Part shown: piece after piece, positions 1-5,577 of the stretch | Layout of the letters: each line of letters opens with the position of its first letter | Numbering within the stretch: the stretch's first letter is position 1 | NCBI GenBank assembly: GCA_027365215.1 | Contig: DAHXNT010000013.1 | Coordinates: 1 to 10,989, forward strand | Direction: 5' to 3' | From: Microcaldota archaeon | Lineage (GTDB): Archaea > Micrarchaeota > Micrarchaeia > Micrarchaeales > Micrarchaeaceae | Length of the DNA stretch: 10,989 nt | Program-made: the position numbers and the translations under genes | The notes under the pieces: model-generated | The model's input: the letters and a program-made list of their open reading frames with translations, nothing else | The model's database searches: none | What the model was told of the DNA's origin: nothing

Positions 1-550
1 TCACGTCTGCCTTCTCCTCAGGTGGTACATTGAAAAGTGGCAACGCCTTATAGCTTAGCATGCCTGCAAACATATTGTATGGTATCTGGTTCATCCTTAT
101 GTTAAACTGCGTGACGCTGTCGTTGTAGAATTCTCTCGCATCTGCAATCTGTGATTCGAGTTCCATTATGCCCTGCTGCAGCTGCATAAAGCTATTGTTG
201 GCTTTTAAGTCAGGGTAGTTCTCAGCAACAGCAAAAATAGATTTCAAAGCACTTGATATCTGGTTAGAGGTATTAATCTTTGACTGGACATCATTCTGCT
301 GTATGTTCATCCATTGGCTCCTCAATTGCGTTATCTGGGTCATTAGACCCTTCTCATATTTCATGTATGAGCTCACTGTATCAATAAGTTTTGTAAGCGC
401 ATCATGCCTCTTCTGCAAGAGAACATCTATGTTGGCCCATGCCTTGTCTGCATTTCTCTTAAGAGATACAAGTGTATTGTATATTATAACAAAAATTACA
501 ACAACAACCAGTACTATAATGCCAATAATGCCGTAAAGTAGTATTCCCAA
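1..550 (-). CDS. lemA: LemA family membrane protein, C-terminus cut by window edge
   Basis: This is a LemA family protein: one N-terminal membrane helix followed by a long helical, coiled-coil domain. The molecular role of the family is not well defined. Residues 2-23 are a hydrophobic helix (GIIGIIVLVVVVIFVIIY). The family signatures follow: KRNADKAWANIDVLLQKRHD at about 31-50 and ENYPDLKAN at about 110-118, then a helical segment near 120-150. The frame is still open at position 2 after 183 residues, and family members are usually about 185-200 residues, so only a short tail should be missing. No ATG precedes the conserved region. The only sensible start is TTG at 548-550, directly after an in-frame stop and preceded by a GTGATT element. 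The gene is visibly more AT-rich than the ribosomal genes nearby. Family assignment is secure; the start is moderately secure. Confidence 0.9.
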   Translation of the reverse strand, partial: MGILLYGIIGIIVLVVVVIFVIIYNTLVSLKRNADKAWANIDVLLQKRHDALTKLIDTVSSYMKYEKGLMTQITQLRSQWMNIQQNDVQSKINTSNQISSALKSIFAVAENYPDLKANNSFMQLQQGIMELESQIADAREFYNDSVTQFNIRMNQIPYNMFAGMLSYKALPLFNVPPEEKADV

Positions 551-791
551 TTAATCACGATATGTCTTTCATAAAAAAAAATTTAATATCCTTTGGGCAT
601 TCTAAATATAAAATTGAATTATATATAGATATCGTTTTATTAACCATTCGAAGTTTATAATTGTTTTGTCACCATTTAATGCAACATGTGGTGGCATACT
701 TTGATGTTGCCAGTACTCACCAATGCTTAGAAATGGTCAAAGCAATTTACCTCCCTAATGACAAGCAACTCAATATATTGCGTGGCAGACT

Positions 792-828
792 AAACGCAAA
801 AAAAACGCAACTGTGGCGAAACTGTGGC
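792..828. repeat. Degenerate 11-bp tandem repeat
   Basis: Read on the plus strand in steps of 11, the units are AAACGCAAAAA, AAACGCAACTG, TGGCGAAACTG and a partial TGGCAT. Neighbouring units share about half to three quarters of their bases: AAACGCAA recurs at 792 and 803, and AACTGTGGC at 809 and 820. The period is close to one helical turn, and one unit carries the A8 run at 798-805. Function is unknown; it may be bent DNA, a protein-binding array, or chance in AT-rich sequence. Confidence 0.45.
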
Positions 829-887
829 ATTCCTGCCCAAAATGTCGTTGTATATATAAGTATATGTAAAGGCAATCCAACTTATTA

Positions 888-1060
888 CATAAACGCCTCT
901 CGGGGGTCTTAACCTTTATTGCATGTCCAATCTCATGGCCGGCGAACGATTTTCTAAGGTGTTCTGCGCTTTCTGGCACTTCGTTCCTGGTGTGCTCTAT
1001 GAGCAGGCAATAGCGTTCGTGCCTTTAGGCATGACAATGAGGAAATAGCTCAATCACTTC
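888..1060 (-). pseudogene. Possible coding remnant with a GHEIGHA motif
   Basis: Downstream of uS11 and in the same frame, the minus strand reads through a protein-like stretch containing GKEVIELFPHCHA, a stop, then RHERYCLLIEHTRNEV and KSFAGHEIGHAIKVKTPER. The HEIGH core resembles an HExxH metallopeptidase site, but the frame is broken by a TAA near 1025 and runs into low-complexity AT-rich sequence below about 890. No ribosome binding site precedes it. It could be the wreck of a transferred or decayed gene, or a chance open stretch. I do not recognise a family. Confidence 0.2.
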
Positions 1061-1078
1061 TTTGCCAAGAGTGTAGGA

Positions 1079-1600
1079 TTACACCCTTCTTCCTCTCCTT
1101 CCGCCGGGCCTCTTTGTCGTGTCAGACGGTATCGGGGTAACGTCCTCTATCCTGTTGACCCTTATGCCGCTCCTTGCGAGGACCCTCACTGCCGCCTGGG
1201 CGCCCTTGCCTGGCGTCTTCGAGTTGTGGCCGCCTGAGGCCCTTATCTTTATGTTGACGTTGGTGATGCCTCTCGACTTCGCCTCCGCAGCTATCTTGTA
1301 CGCGGCCTGCATGGCCGCATAGGGCGATCCCTCCTGGGAATCCGCACTGATCATCATGCCTCCGCTCGCTACTGATATCGTTTCAGCACCGCTGAGATCC
1401 GTAAGCGTTATTATCGTGTCGTTCTTCGATGAGAGCACATGGGCAACCGCCCACCTTTCTGCGCTTTCCTTTACCTTCGTCTCCTCCATGGCCTTGGCCT
1501 CGTACGAGACCTCGCCCTTCTTGCCCCTCTCCTGCGTGTGGGCCTGTGACTTTGACGGCTGCTTCGCCGGCGCCTTCGCTGCAGATTTCTTACCAGCCAT
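1079..1600 (-). CDS. rps11: 30S ribosomal protein uS11
   Basis: Small-subunit protein uS11, which binds 16S rRNA in the platform and helps shape the mRNA exit region. The 173 residues carry the conserved core: WAVAHVLSSKNDTIITLTDLSG, SVASGGMM, SPYAAMQAAYKIA, the RASGGHNSKTPGKGAQAA segment and the ending DVTPIP...GGRRGRRV. Residues 1 to about 40 are a Lys/Ala/Gln/Glu-rich extension beyond the usual archaeal start. I place the start at ATG 1598-1600, four bases after the uS4 stop. The SD-like GGAGAAGTGATC lies across the end of uS4, implying translational coupling. A longer in-frame start at 1654 would lie inside uS4 and has no support. No RNA polymerase or uL18e/uL13/uS9 gene follows it. Confidence 0.97.
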   Translation of the reverse strand: MAGKKSAAKAPAKQPSKSQAHTQERGKKGEVSYEAKAMEETKVKESAERWAVAHVLSSKNDTIITLTDLSGAETISVASGGMMISADSQEGSPYAAMQAAYKIAAEAKSRGITNVNIKIRASGGHNSKTPGKGAQAAVRVLARSGIRVNRIEDVTPIPSDTTKRPGGRRGRRV

Positions 1601-1604
1601 CAGA

Positions 1605-2219
1605 TCACTTCTCCTCAGCCGCTGCACCTTCGGCGCCTGCGGCCTTCTCTTCAACCTTCTCCTCGGCCTTCCCCTCGACCTTCACTTCGCCGGCGGGCAT
1701 GTCCGCCGCGAGGACCGGTTCGGCCTTCTCTTCCTTAACGCTGATGTCTATCGGTTTGTAGTATCCTATGTGGGGCTCCTGCTCGGCGTTGACTAGGTAT
1801 CCGGGCTTGTTCACCCTCTTGCCGTCTATCGCTATGAAGCCGTGGACTATTATCTGGCGCGCCTGCTTCGGCGTCCTGGCCAGCCCTTTCTTGAAGACGA
1901 CCGTCTCGAGCCTCCTCTCGAGAAGTGCGTTCTCGTTGAGGTCAAGCAAGCTGTCGAGGGTTGCGCCGCTCTGGATTATGCCAAGTCTCTCGAGCCTGCT
2001 CATTATGTCCTGCTGAAGCGTATCCGCATGAGGCACTCCGGAGAGAAGCGTACGCACGTTCCTCCTTATCCTGCTCACCTCGAACTGCGCCTTCCAGAGC
2101 TCCGACATGTTCTTCAGGCCGTACTTCTCGATCAGCGCGTTGTCCGTGCTTATCCTCTGGGCATTCCATATGTCCTTCGGCCTTTCGTACTTCCTTCCGT
2201 TCCTTTTCGGCGCTCCCAT
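1605..2219 (-). CDS. rps4: 30S ribosomal protein uS4
   Basis: uS4 is a primary 16S rRNA-binding assembly protein of the small subunit. The 204 residues begin with the archaeal N-terminal signature MGAPKRNGRKYERPKDIWNA. The S4 RNA-binding domain lies at about 100-150 (LERRLETVVFKKGLARTPKQ, then ARQIIVHGFIAIDGKRVNKPGY). From about residue 165 the protein ends in a Glu/Ala/Lys-rich low-complexity tail (GEVKVEGKAEEKVEEKA...) that is not part of the ribosomal core. ATG 2217-2219 is five bases after the uS13 stop, with an AGTGATTTG element ahead of it that lies partly in uS13. It is followed after 4 bp by uS11. Confidence 0.97.
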   Translation of the reverse strand: MGAPKRNGRKYERPKDIWNAQRISTDNALIEKYGLKNMSELWKAQFEVSRIRRNVRTLLSGVPHADTLQQDIMSRLERLGIIQSGATLDSLLDLNENALLERRLETVVFKKGLARTPKQARQIIVHGFIAIDGKRVNKPGYLVNAEQEPHIGYYKPIDISVKEEKAEPVLAADMPAGEVKVEGKAEEKVEEKAAGAEGAAAEEK

Positions 2220-2224
2220 TCAAA

Positions 2225-2845
2225 TCACTTCTTCGACGCGGGCGTGGGAGCTGTCTTGCTCGCCGCTGCGGTCTTGCTCGCTGCTGCGGACTGCGCAGCC
2301 TGCTGCGCCTGGTCCTTTGTGGCCTTCTTCATGACTCCGACGGTCGTGCCTGTCCTTCCTGTGGACCTGGTGTGCTGGCCGCGGACCCTCTGGCCGTACT
2401 GGTGCCTGTATCCGCGCCACGTCCTCAGGTTGACCTCGCGCGTTACGTCCTGCCTTACTGAGAACGTAAGGTCGGTGCCTATCTGGTGAATGTCATTGCC
2501 TGTTTCGAATTCCTTCCTGTTGTTAAGCATGAACTTCGGCATCCCGTGGTCCTGCGGGTGGTACATTATGCCCTCAAGGGAGGAGACCTGCTGCTCCGAA
2601 AGGCTGCCTATCTCCGTCTGCCTGCTGATGTGATACTCCTTCTCGAGAGCGTTCGACATGGCGTTTGCCATGGCGAATCCTATCCCCTTTACGTTCCTTA
2701 TGGCGCGGTCTATGCTGAGCGAGCCTTCCACGTCACGGCCGGCTAGCCTGACTATGTTGGAAGCCTTGTGGCTCTTCTGCTCTCTCTGTTCCCTCTTCTT
2801 TTGCTGCTGGCCCTCTTGGCCTTCAGCAGACTTTTCGTCAGCCAT
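2225..2845 (-). CDS. rps13: 30S ribosomal protein uS13
   Basis: uS13 sits in the head of the small subunit and contacts uL5/uL11 and the P-site tRNA. The 206 residues contain the helix-hairpin-helix RNA-binding core (DRAIRNVKGIGFAMANAMSN) and the C-terminal conserved strand TWRGYRHQYGQRVRGQHTRS followed by TGRTGTTVGV. Both ends are extended: residues 1-31 are Gln/Glu/Lys-rich, and the last roughly 30 are an Ala/Ser/Lys tail with an internal repeat of about KTAAAS. Start is ATG 2843-2845 with GGTG eight bases upstream. The frame can be extended to 2953, but that stretch is the tRNA-Ser gene. It is the first protein gene of the uS13-uS4-uS11 unit. Confidence 0.96.
   Translation of the reverse strand: MADEKSAEGQEGQQQKKREQREQKSHKASNIVRLAGRDVEGSLSIDRAIRNVKGIGFAMANAMSNALEKEYHISRQTEIGSLSEQQVSSLEGIMYHPQDHGMPKFMLNNRKEFETGNDIHQIGTDLTFSVRQDVTREVNLRTWRGYRHQYGQRVRGQHTRSTGRTGTTVGVMKKATKDQAQQAAQSAAASKTAAASKTAPTPASKK
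2253..2288 (-). repeat. 18-bp in-frame tandem duplication in the uS13 tail
   Basis: On the plus strand GTCTTGCTCGCCGCTGCG (2253-2270) is followed directly by GTCTTGCTCGCTGCTGCG (2271-2288), a single mismatch over 18 bp. In uS13 this doubles a six-residue Ala-Ala-Ala-Ser-Lys-Thr unit in the C-terminal tail. It looks like replication slippage in a tail free to change length. Confidence 0.8.
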
Positions 2846-2876
2846 AATTCTACACCGAAATTCGCCAGGGCTGGGA

Positions 2877-2891
2877 TATTCAGCCGAAGCA
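2877..2891 (-). other. tRNA intron 2, 15 nt, inside the T-loop (59/60)
   Basis: The insert reads TGCTTCGGCTGAATA in the tRNA sense. The structure is a textbook hBHBh': outer helix CTGGG/CCCAG (the T-stem), 3-nt bulge TAT, central 4-bp helix TTCA/TGAA, 3-nt bulge AAT, and an inner 2-bp GC/GC helix closed by a UUCG tetraloop. Cleavage between the second and third bulge bases leaves TTCAAAT, a normal T-loop with T54, T55, C56 and A58. Because AT is repeated at both ends, the boundary can be shifted by one or two bases, but the BHB geometry favours 59/60. Confidence 0.88.
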
Positions 2892-2923
2892 TTTGAACCC
2901 AGGAGGCCCGGAGGCCATGCGCT

Positions 2924-2941
2924 TGCCGGACTGATTCCGAT
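2924..2941 (-). other. tRNA intron 1, 18 nt, position 37/38
   Basis: The insert reads ATCGGAATCAGTCCGGCA in the tRNA sense. Flanking bases form a BHB-like fold: anticodon stem, then a 4-bp helix of CTGG with CCGG (one U-G pair), with a 3-nt bulge CAA on the 3' side and AAA on the 5' side. Cutting after the second bulge base on each side leaves loop CTGGAAA. The inner helix within the intron is weak, so the motif is somewhat relaxed. 37/38 is the classical archaeal tRNA intron site. Confidence 0.85.
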
Positions 2942-3002
2942 TTCCAGGCGCACGCGTTACCAGATTCCGCCACCCTGGCTTGTTAAATACTTCTATTGGC
3001 AA

Positions 3003-3020
3003 CCTATTTAGCCTTTATTT
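3003..3020 (-). promoter_or_regulatory. Candidate TATA box for tRNA-Ser/uS13 unit
   Basis: On the minus strand AAATAAAGGCTAAATAGG lies about 24-41 bases before the tRNA-Ser 5' end, the spacing expected for an archaeal BRE/TATA element. A second, better TATA-like site lies farther upstream at 3080-3090, so which one is used is open. Confidence 0.4.
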
Positions 3021-3024
3021 TTCC

Positions 3025-3051
3025 GGTCAGCAGCAGATTATGCGGCCGACC
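3025..3051. other. Imperfect hairpin between the transporter and tRNA-Ser genes
   Basis: Plus-strand arms GGTC/GACC, then GC/GC and GC/GC separated by single mismatches, close a seven-base loop AGATTAT. It is not followed by a T-run on either strand, so it is not a standard terminator. It lies in the roughly 100-nt stretch between the 3080-3090 TATA-like site and the tRNA and could be part of a leader or small RNA. Confidence 0.3.
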
Positions 3052-3079
3052 TAAGGAGGCATTAATATTAACGTCCAAA

Positions 3080-3090
3080 AGCTTTATAAT
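3080..3090. promoter_or_regulatory. TATA-like element, near-symmetric
   Basis: The sequence around GCTTTATAATA reads as a good archaeal TATA box on the minus strand (TATTATAAAGC) and an acceptable one on the plus strand. On the minus strand it would start a transcript near 3055-3060 that enters tRNA-Ser after about 80 nt. On the plus strand it would produce RNA antisense to the 3' end of the transporter gene. The direction cannot be decided from sequence alone. Confidence 0.35.
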
Positions 3091-3124
3091 ACTTGGGCTC
3101 TGCTAGACGTATGCGGAAGGTGCT

Positions 3125-4774
3125 TTACCTCAGGAATGATATTATCGCTGCGATTGCCAGAAGCAGCACGGATATGTAGAAGGCGATCTGGAGTCCGGAT
3201 ATGAACGGCTGCGCCACTACCCTGGGCACGAATTCGTCGGAAGTCACGTTCGCCAGCGCCGCGGGGCTGACGCCGCTCAGCTCGCTGGCGTTGTACTGGC
3301 TTATGTAGCCCTTTATCGGGTTTATGCCGAGGAACGAAGAGAACAGCATCGACGATGCAGGTATGGCGGAGAGCTGTTCGCTTATCCCCGCGGGAAGCCC
3401 GGCTGCGCGCGCGTTTGAGTACATCACTCCTGGGAACGTTGCCGCGAACAGCGTTATAGCTATCGTGAAGAACAGCGCGGTGCTGATCAGCGATCCTATG
3501 TTCGCGAACGTGGTCCTTACCCCGTTTCCGGCTCCGCGCTCCAGCGTGGGCAGGGAATCCATGATGCTTTTCGTGTTGGGCGCCGAGAAGAAGCCGCTGC
3601 CTATGCCTATCAGCAGCAGCGCCGACACGAAAGCCAGCAGGTTGAAGTCAGGCTTGAGGAACGCGAGAAAGGCGATTCCTATTGCGTTTATCACCAGGCC
3701 CATGGTGCTGAAGAACCTTGGCCCGTTCTTTGGGCCCATCCTGTCGGTGAGATAGCCGCTTATCGGGCCTGTCGCGACTACCCCGAGCATGAGCGGCAGC
3801 GTATATATGCCCGCCCAGAACGGGGTCTGCGATATCGGCACGCCGTGCAGCGGAAGGTATATCCCCTGCAGCCATATTATCACAAGGAACATGACGGCGC
3901 CCCTCGCCATCGAGTTGAACAGAAGTGCTACATTGCCGAAAGAGAAGAGGTGTATCTTGAACAGCCGCAGGTTGAACATCGGCTCCCTGTGCCTGAACTC
4001 CACAGGTATGAATAGCGCTATGAGCGCGAGGCCTGCCACCAGGGCGCCGATGACGAACGGGCTGGACCAGCCCAGGGAGCTGCCGCCTGAAGGGACCAGC
4101 GCATAGGTAAAGGCCAGGGTTATGAGTATCAGGCCTGCCGATAGCAGTATGTTGCCCAGGTAGTCCATGTGCACGACTTTCGTCGTCTTCTCCTCCTTGA
4201 GGTAGTATATCGACCACAGCGCCCCGGCTATCGCTATTGGAACGTTGACTATGAATATAAGATGGAAGTCTATAGACGCGAGCACGCCTCCTGCAACCAG
4301 CCCTATGAAGGAGCCCGCTACGAACGCAACCTGGTTTATCCCGAGGGCCTTCCCTCTCTCGTTGTCGGGGAACGCGTCAGTCAGTAGGGCAACGCCGTTG
4401 ACCATTATGAAGCCGCCGCCTACGGCCTGCACCAGCCTAAGTATCACGATCCAGAGGGCGCCGGTATATCCGGAACCGGATGGCACGAACGAGAGCGCAA
4501 TCGATGCTGCCGCGAAAATCACGAAACCCAGAGAGTAGAACCTCTTCCTTCCGTGCAGGTCCGACAGCCTTCCGAATGATACCAGGAACGAGGCCGTCAC
4601 GATCATGTAGCCCATCAGTATCCATAGAAGGAAGGTGAACCCGTAGCTCGAGAGAGGGGATACCTTGAGCCCGTCGAATATCGCGGGCAGCGATATCATC
4701 ACTATGGTGGCGTTTATAGACGCCATCAGCCCTCCCAAAGAGGTATTGGCAAGGACCGTCCACTTGTACTGCAT
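3125..4774 (-). CDS. MFS drug:proton exporter, DHA2 (14-TM) family
   Basis: A major facilitator superfamily permease of the DHA2 (EmrB/QacA-like) type, expected to export drugs or other amphipathic compounds in exchange for protons. The 549 residues and about 14 hydrophobic segments fit the family. Visible motifs are the TM1 motif INATIVMISLP (about 20-30), motif A GRLSDLHGRKRFY (68-80) in loop 2-3, motif B RLVQAVGGGF (113-122) in TM4, and a motif C-like AGSFIGLVAGG (153-163) in TM5. The acidic residue usual in the TM1 motif of DHA2 proteins is Asn21 here. The start ATG 4772-4774 has no GGTG site, but an A-rich element lies about 26 bases upstream, which suggests a leaderless or very short-leader mRNA. 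It lies 41 bp downstream of tRNA-Lys. The substrate cannot be predicted. Confidence 0.92.
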   Translation of the reverse strand: MQYKWTVLANTSLGGLMASINATIVMISLPAIFDGLKVSPLSSYGFTFLLWILMGYMIVTASFLVSFGRLSDLHGRKRFYSLGFVIFAAASIALSFVPSGSGYTGALWIVILRLVQAVGGGFIMVNGVALLTDAFPDNERGKALGINQVAFVAGSFIGLVAGGVLASIDFHLIFIVNVPIAIAGALWSIYYLKEEKTTKVVHMDYLGNILLSAGLILITLAFTYALVPSGGSSLGWSSPFVIGALVAGLALIALFIPVEFRHREPMFNLRLFKIHLFSFGNVALLFNSMARGAVMFLVIIWLQGIYLPLHGVPISQTPFWAGIYTLPLMLGVVATGPISGYLTDRMGPKNGPRFFSTMGLVINAIGIAFLAFLKPDFNLLAFVSALLLIGIGSGFFSAPNTKSIMDSLPTLERGAGNGVRTTFANIGSLISTALFFTIAITLFAATFPGVMYSNARAAGLPAGISEQLSAIPASSMLFSSFLGINPIKGYISQYNASELSGVSPAALANVTSDEFVPRVVAQPFISGLQIAFYISVLLLAIAAIISFLR

Positions 4775-4815
4775 CGCATCGGCCGTGCTATTGCTTATTG
4801 TTTCCTAAGATGTTG

Positions 4816-4890
4816 CGGGCCTGGAGGGATTTGAACCCTCGACTTAAAGGTTAAAAGCCTTCCACTCTAGCCAAACTGAGTTACAGGCCC
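4816..4890 (-). tRNA. tRNA-Lys(UUU)
   Basis: A complete cloverleaf folds: acceptor GGGCCTG/CAGGCCC with G73, D-stem ACTC/GAGT, anticodon stem GAAGG/CCTTT (one G-U), loop CTTTTAA with anticodon TTT, and T-arm GAGGG-TTCAAAT-CCCTC. It is 75 nt with no intron and no encoded CCA. It starts 32 bp after the HAD gene stop. Possible TATA elements (GTTTAATTG, GTATATGA) sit in that gap and in the HAD stop region. Confidence 0.96.
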
Positions 4891-4922
4891 GTGATAACGT
4901 AATCATATACGAAGGAAAGCAA

Positions 4923-5555
4923 TTAAACATTAGCATGCGGACTGAAGATCTTCTCTATCGCCGAAGGTATTTCCTTGAAAGCGTCGACCCTCGCGTCCTC
5001 CCTGCCGTCAGGTTCGTCAGAGAGGTATATGACCTTTGCGCCAGCAGCCTTTCCTGCAGTAACGTCCGAGGGATAATCGCCGACGTAAACTGCGTTCTCA
5101 GGCAATGTTTTCAGCCTGGAAAGCGCAAGCCTTATCGGTTCCGGATCCGGCTTGTGCCTGTGCGTGTCCTCATCTGCTATTACGACGCTGAAGTACCCTT
5201 CCAGCCCGTTCAGGCGCAGAGGGGCGAGCACGTCTTCCTTCCTTGCGCTGGAGGCTATTCCTAGCCTGTACCCCTTCAGCCTGTCCAGTGTCTCCTTCGC
5301 CTTTTCGGCAACTGCGATGCTTTCGGAAGGCACAGACTCCGGGTCATCGGCAAGCTCGTCGAGCTTCTCTTCCGAACGCTCCCCGGAAAGTACTCGAAAC
5401 AGCTCCCTGTCTGTCAGGTAGAAGTGCTTCCTTATCGTGGCGTCGGAAGGCTCTGTGTATCCGTGCTTCGTGAGCACTTTCTTGAAATAAGCGGCATACG
5501 CTTCGAACGAGTTCACTATTACGCCGTCGAAATCGAAGATTACCGCCTCTATCAT
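4923..5555 (-). CDS. HAD superfamily (subfamily IA) phosphatase
   Basis: A haloacid dehalogenase-type phosphohydrolase, 210 residues, resembling phosphoglycolate phosphatase/beta-phosphoglucomutase relatives. Motif I is FDFDGV at 7-12 (nucleophile Asp8, acid/base Asp10), a helical cap follows to about 90, motif II is Ser102/Ser103 in IASSARKED, motif III is Lys135 in HKPDP, and motif IV is GDYPSD (159-164). All catalytic residues are present. The family acts on small phosphorylated metabolites in the cytoplasm, but the substrate cannot be read from sequence. Start ATG 5553-5555 is preceded by GGTGG at good spacing. It lies 22 bp after the unrecognised 234-residue gene and is probably cotranscribed with it. 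Confidence 0.92.
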   Translation of the reverse strand: MIEAVIFDFDGVIVNSFEAYAAYFKKVLTKHGYTEPSDATIRKHFYLTDRELFRVLSGERSEEKLDELADDPESVPSESIAVAEKAKETLDRLKGYRLGIASSARKEDVLAPLRLNGLEGYFSVVIADEDTHRHKPDPEPIRLALSRLKTLPENAVYVGDYPSDVTAGKAAGAKVIYLSDEPDGREDARVDAFKEIPSAIEKIFSPHANV

Positions 5556-5577
5556 GTGGCCACCAATAATAGGGTAA

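Larger units (their letters stand above)
551..1078. other. AT-rich intergenic region without a convincing gene
   Basis: These 528 bp lie between the uS11 stop and the lemA start. They hold TATA-like stretches on both strands (near 601-660 and 847-866), an eight-base T run on the minus strand (798-805) that could stop transcription, a degenerate 11-bp tandem repeat (792-828), and a short minus-strand coding-like remnant (about 890-1060). The part nearest lemA is very AT-rich and probably contains its promoter. The plus-strand frame starting with TTG at 661 resembles nothing I recognise and is not called. No tRNA or other structured RNA could be folded by eye. Confidence 0.6.
2863..2979 (-). 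tRNA. tRNA-Ser(GGA) with two introns
   Basis: A class II tRNA. The acceptor stem is GCCAGGG/CCCTGGC with G73, the usual discriminator base for serine tRNAs; no CCA is encoded. The D-arm is GCG/CGC with A14 and G18G19. The anticodon stem is TGCGC/GCGCA, enclosing loop CTGGAAA (anticodon GGA) once an 18-nt insert at 37/38 is removed. The variable arm is GGCC-TCCG-GGCC. The T-stem is CTGGG/CCCAG, with a 22-nt loop that becomes the canonical TTCAAAT when a 15-nt insert is removed. The gene is 117 nt and the mature RNA 84 nt. It ends 17 bp before uS13 and is probably the first gene of that transcript. Maturation needs a splicing endonuclease that accepts a non-canonical site. Confidence 0.93.

Noticed and set aside
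792..828. CRISPR array
   Set aside because: Units are only 11 bp, degenerate and without spacers; no cas gene is present.
661..912. Plus-strand frame of 83 codons starting with TTG
   Set aside because: No ribosome binding site, AT-rich and repeat-containing DNA, no recognisable protein features; an ATG-started version from 733 is no better.
1601..1654. Longer N-terminus for uS11
   Set aside because: It would overlap the uS4 C-terminal coding region; ATG 1600 follows a good SD-like element.
1842..2489. Long plus-strand frame opposite uS4 and uS13
   Set aside because: Shadow of the GC-rich ribosomal genes; composition is typical of an antisense frame (many Cys, Arg and Leu) and there is no start signal.
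2846..2953. Longer N-terminus for uS13
   Set aside because: The extra codons are the antisense-free sequence of the tRNA-Ser gene itself; the ATG at 2845 has a GGTG site and a normal uS13-like beginning.
3110..3178. 22-codon plus-strand frame after the TATA-like element at 3080-3090
   Set aside because: Very short, overlaps the exporter 3' end, no ribosome binding site at proper spacing.
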